This document shows, in pieces, positions 47,578-56,113 of a DNA stretch of 64,000 nt (position 1 is its first letter; each line of letters starts with the position of its first letter). Under the pieces are notes generated by a model. It had not been told where the DNA came from, did no database searches, and was given only the letters and a program-made list of their open reading frames with translations. Made by a program: the position numbers and the translations under genes. Where the stretch lies: assembly GCF_000205025.1 (NCBI RefSeq), contig NZ_GL883676.1, positions 1 to 64,000 on the forward strand. The letters run 5' to 3'. The stretch comes from Parasutterella excrementihominis YIT 11859. GTDB lineage: Bacteria; Pseudomonadota; Gammaproteobacteria; Burkholderiales; Burkholderiaceae_F.

Positions 47578-49557
47578 TTAAATATCAGGTTCGAACTGGT
47601 CGCCGTGGCGTTCGATCCACTGCTTACGTGCGTCGGCTTCTTTATTTCCCATGAGAATCTGCATGGCCTTTCCGGTTAAATCGTCGCCCGGTAGTCCGAC
47701 CTTCACCGGCAAAAGTCTGCGGGTTTCGGGATCCAAAGAAGTCTCTTTGAGTTCTTCCCAATCCATTTCGCCGAGACCTTTGAATCGTGAGATAACGATC
47801 TGAGCATCGGTAAATTTTTCTTTTTTGAGTTTCTCGACTGTCTTTTTCAGCTCTTCTTCGTTCAAGCAGTAAATTCGGCGTTCTTTCTTCTTTCCTTTGT
47901 TCGGAACCGAAACCTTAAAGAGCGGCGGCATCGAAATGTAGATATGCCCTGTCTCCATAAGGTAGGAAAAGTGCTTGTAGAAAAGCGTCAGCAGGAGCAC
48001 TTCAATGTGAGAGCCATCCACGTCGGCATCGGCCATGATGCAGATCTTGCCGTAACGAAGATTTGAAATATCGGGCTTCTCACCGATCTTGTGGGGATCG
48101 ACACCGATAGAAACCGAAATATCGTGAATTTCTTTGTTGCCGAAAAGCAGGTTCTGATCGACTTCCCATGTGTTCAAAACTTTACCGCGAAGAGGAAGAA
48201 TGGCTTGATATTCTTTATCGCGTCCCTTCTTAGCCGAACCGCCCGCAGAGTCACCTTCCACCAGGAAGAGTTCATTGCGGGAAATATCGCCGCTCGTGCA
48301 ATCCGTAAGTTTGCCCGGAAGAACCGCAACAGAAGATCCTTTTCTCTTTTCGATTTTCTGAGCGGAATGCTGGCGCGCCTGTGCCTGCTTGATAAACATT
48401 TCAGCAAGCTTGCGGCCCTCTTCAACGTGGCTGTTGAGCCAGAACTCCATCTGCGGACGCACAAAGCTGGAAACCAGCTTCAGCGCATCTCGGCTGATCA
48501 ATTTTTCTTTGGTCTGTCCCTGGAACTGAGGGTCCAGTACTTTTGCATTCAAGACAAAGCTGGCACGCGCAAACACGTCATCCACGATCATCTTGATGCC
48601 TTTAGCGCCCAAGCCATGGGTTTCCATGAAACTTCTCATGGCTTGGAAGACGCCGTCGCGCAAACCAGCTTCATGAGTGCCGCCGAGCGGTGTCGGAATC
48701 AGGTTCACGTAGCTCTCACGTTCCAGCTGACCTTCATCTGTCCAGCAAACGACCCAGCCGGCGCCTTCGCCCTGAGAAAAGGTATCGTCGTCCGCTCCGG
48801 CAAAGCCCTGAGCTTCGAAAGGCTGAACCAACGGAGGACGGTCCAGCTGTTCGGTCAAATATTCCTTGAGACCGCCTTCGTATTTCCAGACCTGTTCGAT
48901 GTTGTCTTTTTCATTGCGATAGACCACCTCGCAGCCCGGAAGCAAAACTGCCTTACTTCTCAAGAGGCGGATCAACTGGTTCTTAGGAATCGTGAGCGTG
49001 TCGAAATACTTTCCGTCCGGCCAGCAGCGAACCCTCGTTCCGGTCGCTTTCTTTGGTCGAGGAGTTTTAACACTGTTCAAAGGCACTGTAACAAAACCGT
49101 CCTCGAAAGTAATTGAGCTTTCGAGACCGTCACGCCAAACGGTTACTTCCAGGCGAGAGGACAGCGCATTGGTGACAGAAACACCGACGCCGTGCAAACC
49201 GCCGGAGAAAGAATAGGCACCGCCGGCACCTTTGTCGAATTTACCGCCGGCATGCAGACGAGTGAAAACGATTTCAACAACTGGAACCTTCTCTTCCGGA
49301 TGAATACCGACCGGAATGCCGCGTCCGTTATCTTCTACGGAAATCGATCCGTCAGCGTGTTCGGTCAGGATGATTCGGTTGGCGAAATTCGCTAAAACCT
49401 CGTCCGTCGCGTTGTCGATGACCTCCTGAATAATGTGCAAAGGACAATCCGTCAAGGTATACATACCGGGGCGTTGTTTAACCGGCTGAAGACCTTTCAA
49501 AATGCGAATCGATTTTTCGGAGTAATCGTTGACTTTATTATCTTGCTCAAGAGACAT
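47578..49557 (-). CDS. parE: DNA topoisomerase IV subunit B
   Basis: ATPase subunit of topoisomerase IV. GHKL motifs are EVIDNATDEVLA, VEDNGRGIPVG and SGGLHGVGVSVTNALS. The transducer domain is followed by the TOPRIM domain with ELFLVEGDSAGGSAKKGRD and MADADVDGSHIE. Length 659 fits ParE rather than GyrB (about 800). Operon with parC. Confidence 0.95.
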   Translation of the reverse strand: MSLEQDNKVNDYSEKSIRILKGLQPVKQRPGMYTLTDCPLHIIQEVIDNATDEVLANFANRIILTEHADGSISVEDNGRGIPVGIHPEEKVPVVEIVFTRLHAGGKFDKGAGGAYSFSGGLHGVGVSVTNALSSRLEVTVWRDGLESSITFEDGFVTVPLNSVKTPRPKKATGTRVRCWPDGKYFDTLTIPKNQLIRLLRSKAVLLPGCEVVYRNEKDNIEQVWKYEGGLKEYLTEQLDRPPLVQPFEAQGFAGADDDTFSQGEGAGWVVCWTDEGQLERESYVNLIPTPLGGTHEAGLRDGVFQAMRSFMETHGLGAKGIKMIVDDVFARASFVLNAKVLDPQFQGQTKEKLISRDALKLVSSFVRPQMEFWLNSHVEEGRKLAEMFIKQAQARQHSAQKIEKRKGSSVAVLPGKLTDCTSGDISRNELFLVEGDSAGGSAKKGRDKEYQAILPLRGKVLNTWEVDQNLLFGNKEIHDISVSIGVDPHKIGEKPDISNLRYGKICIMADADVDGSHIEVLLLTLFYKHFSYLMETGHIYISMPPLFKVSVPNKGKKKERRIYCLNEEELKKTVEKLKKEKFTDAQIVISRFKGLGEMDWEELKETSLDPETRRLLPVKVGLPGDDLTGKAMQILMGNKEADARKQWIERHGDQFEPDI

Positions 49558-49689
49558 ACGGGCGCCAATCCAGCGACAAAGAAAAGATGCAAATGGCTAT
49601 TTTAACAAATTGATTTAGACCGACTTCTGCCTTTTTACGGCCGGGAAGTCATCTTTTGACGCGTTTTTACTAATAGTTTTTACAGAATC

Positions 49690-50355
49690 CTACGAGGCCT
49701 TTCGAGCCTGTTCTGCCTTCATCGCCTGCAGATAAATCCCGTCGGCGAGGTCTCGAAGTCCTCTGGCGCATTTTTCCGGATTGCCTCTCGCGTCCTTAAA
49801 GACATACCAAATTCGATGGACCGCTTTTCTCAAGTTTTCATCTTCGAAGAGATCGCCGATGAGAATTTGCAGCTCCTTGTTCTTAGCAGTCCCGCCTTCC
49901 ATAGCTTTATAAGCGGCCAAGGAAAAGATCCTTCTCACATCGTAGCCGCCTTTTAAGCCTCTTAATTTAAGAATCGCCGGAGCAGCTAAGTAAAGAGCTG
50001 TTGTCGCAAACCGGTCCCGGCGATCAATGGATTCCAATTTTGTAAATAGGAGGATTTCGCCGGCAGAAAGAGGGTCTTCCTCATAATTTCTAAGATTGAA
50101 CGTCTTCAAAAAGATAGCGTTCATCAAGCGGTCAAACTTTTCCTGAGGCGACTGCATTGCTTCGTCAGGAGGATTATTTTGTGTCGAGGTTGCGACCAGT
50201 TCGCAGAAAGAATTGATCGTCTTCCAATTAGGAAGACCGCCTTCCTCCAATTCCAGCTGCAAAAAATTCAGCAAATAACCGTCCTTCTGGGCTTCAGCAA
50301 CGATTTTCTTGGTTTTCGTTGTAACACCACAAGACCAAATATCGTTAATAAACAT
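49690..50355 (-). CDS. Unrecognised cytosolic protein
   Basis: A 221-residue, mostly helical, soluble-looking protein with no signal peptide, membrane helix or motif I recognise. It begins MFINDIWSCGVTTKTKK and contains LTKLESIDRRDRF-like charged helices, an ALYLAAPAILKLRGLKGGYD segment and a basic C-terminus. It stands alone between parE and the symporter. Codon use appears like its neighbours. The frame looks coding by length and by the lack of a competing frame. Confidence 0.65.
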   Translation of the reverse strand: MFINDIWSCGVTTKTKKIVAEAQKDGYLLNFLQLELEEGGLPNWKTINSFCELVATSTQNNPPDEAMQSPQEKFDRLMNAIFLKTFNLRNYEEDPLSAGEILLFTKLESIDRRDRFATTALYLAAPAILKLRGLKGGYDVRRIFSLAAYKAMEGGTAKNKELQILIGDLFEDENLRKAVHRIWYVFKDARGNPEKCARGLRDLADGIYLQAMKAEQARKAS

Positions 50356-50405
50356 GATACAACCTGACAGCTCAAAAGGACTAAAAAACGGACTACTTCC
50401 ATTCT

Positions 50406-50470
50406 AACCAAGGTTGCTTTACGCCTGCTTACATTTTTGACGCCTCTGCGGGTGATCACTAACCTTGGTT
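50406..50470. repeat. 65-bp segment bounded by a perfect 10-bp inverted repeat
   Basis: AACCAAGGTT (50406-50415) and AACCTTGGTT (50461-50470) are reverse complements with 45 bases between. It lies in the 236-base spacer upstream of the unrecognised gene. It could be an operator pair, a structured leader or a very small mobile-element remnant; no target duplication is obvious. Confidence 0.4.
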
Positions 50471-50520
50471 TCTTCACCACCTATTATCCAGATTTTCCTA
50501 CTCTATGAGCGCTGTATACG

Positions 50521-50548
50521 AATTCAGCCTCCATCGGAGGCTGAATTA
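50521..50548. terminator. Perfect hairpin after the symporter gene
   Basis: A 12-bp stem AATTCAGCCTCC/GGAGGCTGAATT with a short loop. It follows the symporter on the minus strand. There is no separate U-run, so it is a probable but weak terminator. Confidence 0.6.
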
Positions 50549-50591
50549 GCTATCAATGACCATCTGCAATCAAATTGCAGAGAAGTCCAAG

Positions 50592-51848
50592 TTACTTGGC
50601 TGCCATAACTGCATCAAGTTCCTTCATGTCTTTATCAACCATCGCAGAAACAGAGCTGTCGGACCAGACGTTAAGACTGGTTTCAATCATATCTACCACG
50701 GCATAGAAAGGCAGAATCACTCCCATCAGAAGGATGGGAACATTCATGCTGGCGAGCAAGCTTGCGGACAAGAAGAAGCAGCCCATAGGCACGCCGGCGT
50801 TCCCGATAGCTGCCAGAGTCGCAATAAAGATCCAGGCAACAATGACACCGGGATGGATATCAAGACCAGCATTTTGCATCAGATAGACGACGGTTAAGAA
50901 AATGAAAGCCGCACAGCCATTCATGTTGATTGTTGTGCACATCGGAAGGACGAACTGCGCAACCTGCGGTTTTTCTCCGAGGTTCTGCTGCGCGCATCTC
51001 ATTGTGACCGGCAGTGTTGCAGCTGAGGACTTAGAGAAGAAAGCCAAAGCAAGAGCCGGCAGCATTCCCTTTGCAACTTTAATCGGATTGAATCCTTTAA
51101 ACATCAGGAAGGCAGGGATCACGATGAACATCTGGATTAAGATCGCGGAAATAACCAATGCGAAGTAAGTTCCCAAACCGCCTAAGCTGACGCCATGGCT
51201 GACTTCCTGAGCCAGTGAAGCGACGAAAGCAAAGATACCGATCGGCAAAACGACGATAAGCCAATTGACAAGCGTAAAGAGAACATCCTGAGACGCTTTA
51301 AAGAATGTGATCATGAGATCCTGATTCTTAGATTCTCTCGGCATCTTTGCAATGGCAATACCGACAGCTGCAGCGATGAGAAGTACAGAAAGAACGTTCG
51401 CTGTTTGGAACGGCGTAATGAAATTATCGGGGACAATGCTTTCCACGTAATCCAAATAAGAGTGACTTCCTAATTTATTAGAGATATCAGGAGCCGTTCC
51501 GGTGACGGCCACGTTCGCCGGTGTAAAAAGCACGTATAAAGAGGCGGCCACGCAAGCGGCAAGAATCGTTGTTGAAAGCGTATAAAAAATCGTGTGTCTG
51601 AAAATCTTCGCCGATTCATTGTTCTGAGACAAAGTCGACAAAGAAGAAATAATGGACACGCAAATGATCGGAATACTTAAGAACTTGAACAATCTAATGA
51701 AAACGGTGCTAATGAACTGCACAACGATCATTAAATAATGGTTTTCCCAAATTCCGGCCAAAATGCCTAGAGCAATTGCCAAAAAGTAGGCAACAACCAC
51801 GCCAACGAAGCCTTTCTGCATCCCGGCAGCTAAGATTTTTTTATCCAC
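50592..51848 (-). CDS. Dicarboxylate/amino acid:cation symporter (DAACS family)
   Basis: Sodium- or proton-coupled carrier related to GltP, DctA and SstT. Hallmarks are the serine-rich hairpin AFFSKSSAATLPVTM, the TM7 motif TINMNGCAAF, the second hairpin GNAGVPMGCFFLSASLL, and DMIETSLNVWSDS in TM8, where the substrate-coordinating Asp and Asn lie. In TM8, glutamate carriers often have Arg; here the residue is not Arg, which leans toward a neutral amino acid or another substrate. 418 residues. Terminators lie on both sides, so it is monocistronic. Confidence 0.9.
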   Translation of the reverse strand: MDKKILAAGMQKGFVGVVVAYFLAIALGILAGIWENHYLMIVVQFISTVFIRLFKFLSIPIICVSIISSLSTLSQNNESAKIFRHTIFYTLSTTILAACVAASLYVLFTPANVAVTGTAPDISNKLGSHSYLDYVESIVPDNFITPFQTANVLSVLLIAAAVGIAIAKMPRESKNQDLMITFFKASQDVLFTLVNWLIVVLPIGIFAFVASLAQEVSHGVSLGGLGTYFALVISAILIQMFIVIPAFLMFKGFNPIKVAKGMLPALALAFFSKSSAATLPVTMRCAQQNLGEKPQVAQFVLPMCTTINMNGCAAFIFLTVVYLMQNAGLDIHPGVIVAWIFIATLAAIGNAGVPMGCFFLSASLLASMNVPILLMGVILPFYAVVDMIETSLNVWSDSSVSAMVDKDMKELDAVMAAK

Positions 51849-51892
51849 GATGAATCCTTATGTGTGTTTTTGTAACAGGATATACCAGACTT

Positions 51893-51937
51893 GAAACAAA
51901 AATTCCCGCTTCGGTTCTTTATTTCCGAAAGCGGGAA
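51893..51937 (-). terminator. Intrinsic terminator after the cupin gene
   Basis: Minus strand: TTCCCGCTTTCGG, ten-base loop, CCGAAGCGGGAA, then TTTTTGTTT. Confidence 0.9.
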
Positions 51938-51962
51938 CTCTGGTTATGGAGAAGGCTTCAGA

Positions 51963-52340
51963 TTATTTCAACCAAGGGGTTTTTTCTTCGAGGATGATGG
52001 CGTCTCCGGCAGTAAATTCCTGCAGGCTTCCGCTCTTTGTCTGAATGCAGATGAATTTGATGCCTTCGTCGTCAGAGGCATGAATAGCGCGATGTCCGTT
52101 GGGACGAATCACAAACCAGTCACCTGCTTTGATATCAACGACCTGGCCATCAATATAGAGCTGGCCCTTGCCGCCCAAAACACCGTAGACTTCTTCGTTC
52201 TGCTTATGAGCATGGACGAAAGGTACTGCGGCCTTAGCCGGAAGTTCATTAATAGAAATTTCGCATCCGGTCAGACCGAGCAAGTTGTGCAGTTCGACAC
52301 GCGGAGCGTCTTTTACTTCAACCATCTTAAAATTTTCCAT
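51963..52340 (-). CDS. Single-domain cupin protein, apparent MarR target
   Basis: Small beta-barrel of 125 residues. Cupin motif 1 is seen as HAHKQNEEVYGVLGGKG (two His, a Glu) and motif 2 as PNGHRAIHA, so a metal site is likely. Many small cupins are dioxygenases, isomerases or simple binding proteins, and the activity cannot be read. AAGGAG precedes the ATG. An 18-base palindrome matching the one in the marR promoter lies 22 bases upstream, which suggests repression by the adjacent MarR protein. Confidence 0.82.
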   Translation of the reverse strand: MENFKMVEVKDAPRVELHNLLGLTGCEISINELPAKAAVPFVHAHKQNEEVYGVLGGKGQLYIDGQVVDIKAGDWFVIRPNGHRAIHASDDEGIKFICIQTKSGSLQEFTAGDAIILEEKTPWLK

Positions 52341-52362
52341 CTCAAACTCCTTAATTAAAATT

Positions 52363-52380
52363 TAGTTCGTAACCGAACTA
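52363..52380. promoter_or_regulatory. MarR-type operator before the cupin gene
   Basis: TAGTTCGTAACCGAACTA: seven-base arms TAGTTCG/CGAACTA around four bases. The same arms occur at 52838-52855 before marR. It lies between the marR stop and the cupin ribosome binding site. Confidence 0.75.
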
Positions 52381-52403
52381 TTTAGTTAAAAACTAAAGTT
52401 TCC

Positions 52404-52826
52404 TCAAAAATTTGAAGTGAGCTTCCTCATTACTTTTTCGGCAATTTCTAATTCTTCCGGTTCCACTGCTGAAAGGATCCTCTCCGAGAGGTCTTCAGAA
52501 ATTTTTCCGAAAACCGCCTCAAATGCGACACCCTTTTCGGTGAGCGAGATCTTCACGCCCCTGGCATCGGCCGGATCTGTTTTTTTGCAAACATAACCGA
52601 GCTTAACCAGCCTATCCACAAGCTCAGAAACAGTGGACTTCGAACGGCGAGTGCGTTCGGCAATTTCTTTTGCACTCAGCTCCCCTGCCTCAAACAGCGT
52701 ATGAAAAATATCTCCGTGCGCCATTTTCAGCTCCGGACAACCGTACTTCTTCAGTTCTTCCTGAATGAAGAATCCGGCCTTCTCGTTCAAAAGCGATGAA
52801 AGATAAACAATCTCATAATTTTCCAT
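52404..52826 (-). CDS. MarR family transcriptional regulator
   Basis: Winged-helix dimeric repressor. The recognition region is LSAKEIAERTRRSKSTVSELVDRLVKLGYV, followed by the wing DPADARGVKISLTEKG. The preferred start is the ATG at 52826 (MENYEIVYLSS), giving 140 residues. The open frame reaches a TTG at 52862, but that codon is part of the predicted -35 element. No ribosome binding site precedes 52826, and the predicted transcript starts at or one base before the ATG, so the mRNA is probably leaderless. It is followed by the cupin gene, which carries the same operator. Confidence 0.9.
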   Translation of the reverse strand: MENYEIVYLSSLLNEKAGFFIQEELKKYGCPELKMAHGDIFHTLFEAGELSAKEIAERTRRSKSTVSELVDRLVKLGYVCKKTDPADARGVKISLTEKGVAFEAVFGKISEDLSERILSAVEPEELEIAEKVMRKLTSNF

Positions 52827-52833
52827 GGACGAA

Positions 52834-52862
52834 ATTATAGTTCGGTGCCGAACTAAATTCAA
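52834..52862 (-). promoter_or_regulatory. marR promoter with operator in its spacer
   Basis: Minus strand: -35 TTGAAT (52862-52857), 17-base spacer, -10 TATAAT (52839-52834), then seven bases to the ATG at 52826. The near-perfect palindrome TAGTTCGGCACCGAACTA (52838-52855) fills the spacer and touches the -10 box, as expected for autorepression. Confidence 0.8.
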
Positions 52863-52995
52863 AAAGAAGGATTAAAAAAGATCTCAAATCGGGTTTTGTT
52901 TTAAGTTAAATTCGGAATAAAGACAAATTATTTCGAATAAACAATTAGAAAGGTTTGAATTATAGAGGGGTCTAAAAATACGGTTGAAAGACGGG

Positions 52996-53070
52996 TGGCG
53001 GCCCCAACAGGAATCGAACCTGTACCTCAGTCTTAGGAGGACCGCGTTGTATCCATTCAACTATGGGGCC
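52996..53070 (-). tRNA. tRNA-Arg (anticodon CCU)
   Basis: A 75-base cloverleaf on the minus strand with encoded CCA. The acceptor stem GGCCCCA pairs with TGGGGCC, the anticodon stem CGGTC/GACTG holds the loop CTCCTAA (anticodon CCT in DNA), and the T arm contains GGTTCGATTCC. A TAGAAT box lies ten bases upstream. It reads the rare AGG codon. Confidence 0.96.
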
Positions 53071-53171
53071 GACGCACGAAATTCTAATCGAAAATCCCGT
53101 TCCATGCCTCTCCTCGCGGCCTCAAGTCTGTTCAGAAAAAATCAAACGGCAGAAACAGAGAAGTTTTAAAC

Positions 53172-53203
53172 AAAAAATCCTCGGTCCAGCCGAGGATTTT
53201 TTG
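53172..53203. terminator. Strong bidirectional terminator
   Basis: AAAAAATCCTCGG and its complement, 13-bp perfect stem, with A-run before and T-run after, so it can work on both strands. A second hairpin, AAGGGGC/GCCCCTT (53211-53230), lies beside it, downstream of the small membrane protein gene. Confidence 0.88.
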
Positions 53204-53238
53204 TTTCACCAAGGGGCGTTTGAGCCCCTTTAATTCAA

Positions 53239-53352
53239 TTAACTGAAGAACTGCGCAGCAAGAAGAATCGCGCCGCTTCCGATGATGGACATAACGGAGG
53301 ACACAGCGATGATCTTTGCTTTATCTTTTTGTTCTCTTTTTCCTTTTTCCAT
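53239..53352 (-). CDS. Small membrane protein, 37 residues
   Basis: A short frame with a strong ribosome binding site (GGAGGGTAAAAAAA before the ATG at 53352). The product starts MEKGKREQKDKAKIIAV, a very basic and hydrophilic segment of 13 residues, followed by one hydrophobic helix (SSVMSIIGSGAILLAAQF) and a short end. Terminators lie just downstream. This is the layout of a single-span inner-membrane small protein with a cytoplasmic N-terminus. No family recognised, and the function is unknown. Confidence 0.68.
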   Translation of the reverse strand: MEKGKREQKDKAKIIAVSSVMSIIGSGAILLAAQFFS

Positions 53353-53360
53353 TTTTTTTA

Positions 53361-53953
53361 CCCTCCTAAAGAAGTCCGAGCAATATACCGATAACTTCAG
53401 GGAAAGGCAAGCCGCTTTTACACAAAATAACTTATGTTTGGGATACTGTTTTTTCTTTAAAAATCCGAACGTTATGAAATCTCATAAGAGACAGGAAAAA
53501 CGAAATTTTTTCCCGCTTTTTTCTGAGTTCGCGAATAAGCCGAACGGAACTAATTTGTAACTTGAACTGCGACCTTCACCACCCGACCGCCGAAACTCCT
53601 AAACTTCTCGGATTGCAACCTTCAACTTGGAGAGTTTCCTCTCGGCTCGCCGACTTCAATAAGAGTTTTTAGGGAAAAAATTGTTAACGTTAGAAATAAG
53701 GTGAAGAATGCATAACCCATTGAATTATTTAAATATTTCGCTATATGCAAATATCAGATAATGAAGTTTTAATATTTATTTCTTTTAGATCAAACAGTTA
53801 GATAAACATAAAGAAATCAAAAAACTCATATCTCATTGAGTGAATGGCTATTGCACAATATGAAAACTTACTGAACCCACGGATTATTTTCAATAAAATG
53901 GCGAATACAGTCGAATTTTAGAGACTCCCAAGGATTACTAAGGAAAAGAATTT
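53361..53953. other. Long AT-rich spacer before the 2-oxoacid oxidoreductase operon
   Basis: About 590 bases without a supported gene. The second half (about 53670-53945) is clearly more AT-rich than the surroundings and contains several T- and A-tracts, as expected for a strongly regulated or curved promoter region. No confident -35/-10 pair and no FNR-type TTGAT-N4-ATCAA box was found by eye. AAGGAAAAG lies before the operon's first ATG. Confidence 0.6.
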
Positions 53954-56089
53954 ATGTCATATCTGAATAAAATCATGAGCCCTCGCAGCGTGGCTGTGAT
54001 CGGTGCATCTAATAAAGAACACACGATCGGTTCCGATATCATGAAGCGCCTCGTCGAGTACGGCTTCACCGGCAAGATTTTCCCGATTAATCCTAAAGAC
54101 TCTGAAATCCAAGGTATGACGGCCTACCCTTCCGTCTTAGAAGTTCCGGAAGAGATCGATATGGCGGTGATTGTCATCAACGCTAAATATGTGCTCTCTG
54201 CTGTGGATCAATGCCACCAGAAAGGAATTAAAGGAATCGTCGTCATCAGCGCAGGTTTCAAAGAAACCGGGGGCGCCGGCGCCGAGCTCGAAGCAAAGCT
54301 CGTCAATAAAGTCCGCGAATACGGCATGACCTGCGTCGGCCCGAACTGCCTCGGCGTTGTCAACACAGATCCGAAATTCAGACTCGATGCCTGCTTTGCC
54401 GAGTCCCTCCCCGTTCGCGGCGATATCGGTTTCGTCTCTCAGTCCGGTGCTTTGGGCGGCGGTATTCTGAACATCCTGCAGGATTTAAATTTAGGTTTCG
54501 CTCAGTTTATTTCCATCGGCAATCAGGCAGACGTCAACGCTGACTCGGCCATTGAGTACTGGGAAAACGTCGACGACGTCAAACAGATTCTTCTCTATAT
54601 GGAATCTATCGCCGATCCGAAACGCTTCCGCGCGCTGGCTTCCCGCACGAGCAAGAAAAAACCAATCATCGCCTTGAAAGCAGGCCGCAGCGCAGCAGGT
54701 GCTTCCGCCGCTTCGTCTCACACAGGCTCGTTGGCCGGCGCCGATAAAGCAGCCGATGCATTACTGAAGCAGTCCGGTGTGATCCGCGAGTTTTCTCTGC
54801 AGGACCTCTTTAATACAGCAAAAGTGTTCAGCCACTGCCCGATTCCCAATGGCAATCGGGTTGCAATCGTGACCAACTCCGGCGGTCCCGGTATTATGGC
54901 CACCGACGCAGTTTGCGAACACGGAATGGAAATAGCTCACCTCTCAGATCAGACTAAAGAAGCCCTACGCTCTTTCCTGCCGGCAGCGGCCTCCGTTAAA
55001 AATCCGGTGGACATGATCGCGTCTGCTCCGCTGGAACACTATAAGAAGACATTGGAAACGGTGCTCGCGGACGACGGCGTTGATATGGTCGTTGTCATTT
55101 ACCTGCCTTTCCTCGGCCTTAAAGATATTGATGTTGCCAAAGCCGTCATGGAAATTCGCGCCGCCCATCCCGACAAACCGATCGTCGGCGTCTTCATGAC
55201 AAAGAACGAATTCTTTGCGCACCTTTCCGAAACCGAGGTCAACGTTCCGTTCTTCATGTTTGCCGAACAAGCCGTAGAAGGCTTGGCTCGTTTAAATCAG
55301 CAGCGTCTCTGGCGCGAACGCACCGACACACCGGCGCCTCGCTACTCCGTTGACACCGAGACCGTCGAAGCCGTCTTCAAACAGGCGGCTGCCGACAATC
55401 GCGTGCAGCTGACGACCGGAGAGTCTCTGCAGGTCCTGGCTGCTTACGGAGTCCGAGTGTGCAGAGACGGCGAAGCCAAAGATGCCGATGAAGCCGTCGC
55501 TTTAGCCAACAAGATCGGCTATCCGGTTGTGATGAAGCTCAACTCTAAAAAGATCTCTCATAAAACAGACGTCGGCGGCGTCCGTGTCGGCATCAAAGAT
55601 GCGGATCAGCTTCGCGCCGAGTTTGCTGATCTCGTGAATAAACTCACCGAAAAAGGTCTCATGGACGGCTTTGAAGGCGTCATCATCCAGGAAATGGTTA
55701 AGAGCGACCGTGAAATGGTCTGCGGATGCGCCAAGGATCCTCAGTACGGTCAGATGATGATGTTCGGTTTAGGCGGCGTGTTTGTCGAAGTTATGAAAGA
55801 CGTAACTTTCCGCCTCGCTCCCCTCACCGTCGAGGACGCCTCCGACATGATTCATTCCGTAAAAGCCTATAAACTTCTCGCCGGCGCCCGCGGGGCAGTT
55901 CCCGCACAGATAAATAAAGTCGAGGAGACATTACTTCGTTTGTCTCAGCTCGTTGAAGATTTTGCTTTCATCGACGAACTCGATATCAACCCGTTAATGA
56001 TCAGCGGTAAGGACGGTGAACCGATCGCAGTCGACGGAAGAATCAAATTTAATGCAACAGAAGCGCTCGTTGCTTTGTCAATCGCCTAA
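53954..56089 (+). CDS. ADP-forming acyl-CoA (acetyl-CoA) synthetase, fused alpha and beta subunits
   Basis: Converts acyl-CoA, ADP and phosphate to the free acid, CoA and ATP, giving substrate-level phosphorylation. The N-terminal CoA-binding domain begins SVAVIGASNKEHTIGSDI. The ligase-CoA domain contains SQSGALGGGIL and the phosphohistidine motif SHTGSLAGADKAAD at about residue 256. The C-terminal ATP-grasp domain (from about residue 480) includes GYPVVMKLNSKKISHKTDVGG-type sequence and MMMFGLGGVFVEV. 711 residues equals alpha plus beta of the archaeal enzymes. First gene of the por operon (24-base gap), so its acid product probably derives from the 2-oxoacid used there. Confidence 0.92.
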   Translation: MSYLNKIMSPRSVAVIGASNKEHTIGSDIMKRLVEYGFTGKIFPINPKDSEIQGMTAYPSVLEVPEEIDMAVIVINAKYVLSAVDQCHQKGIKGIVVISAGFKETGGAGAELEAKLVNKVREYGMTCVGPNCLGVVNTDPKFRLDACFAESLPVRGDIGFVSQSGALGGGILNILQDLNLGFAQFISIGNQADVNADSAIEYWENVDDVKQILLYMESIADPKRFRALASRTSKKKPIIALKAGRSAAGASAASSHTGSLAGADKAADALLKQSGVIREFSLQDLFNTAKVFSHCPIPNGNRVAIVTNSGGPGIMATDAVCEHGMEIAHLSDQTKEALRSFLPAAASVKNPVDMIASAPLEHYKKTLETVLADDGVDMVVVIYLPFLGLKDIDVAKAVMEIRAAHPDKPIVGVFMTKNEFFAHLSETEVNVPFFMFAEQAVEGLARLNQQRLWRERTDTPAPRYSVDTETVEAVFKQAAADNRVQLTTGESLQVLAAYGVRVCRDGEAKDADEAVALANKIGYPVVMKLNSKKISHKTDVGGVRVGIKDADQLRAEFADLVNKLTEKGLMDGFEGVIIQEMVKSDREMVCGCAKDPQYGQMMMFGLGGVFVEVMKDVTFRLAPLTVEDASDMIHSVKAYKLLAGARGAVPAQINKVEETLLRLSQLVEDFAFIDELDINPLMISGKDGEPIAVDGRIKFNATEALVALSIA

Positions 56090-56113
56090 CAATTTATAAA
56101 AGGAAGATAACAA

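Noticed and set aside
50268-50480. 70-residue minus-strand frame across the inverted repeat
   Set aside because: Overlaps the start of the 221-residue gene, is rich in basic residues of random type, and lacks a ribosome binding site.
52996-53070. tRNA-Arg as an integration site
   Set aside because: No integrase and no repeated 3' tRNA fragment was seen on either side.
53282-53560. 92-residue plus-strand frame with a hydrophobic start
   Set aside because: Overlaps the small minus-strand gene that has a good ribosome binding site; the plus frame has none, and its hydrophobicity is a reverse reading of A-rich codons.
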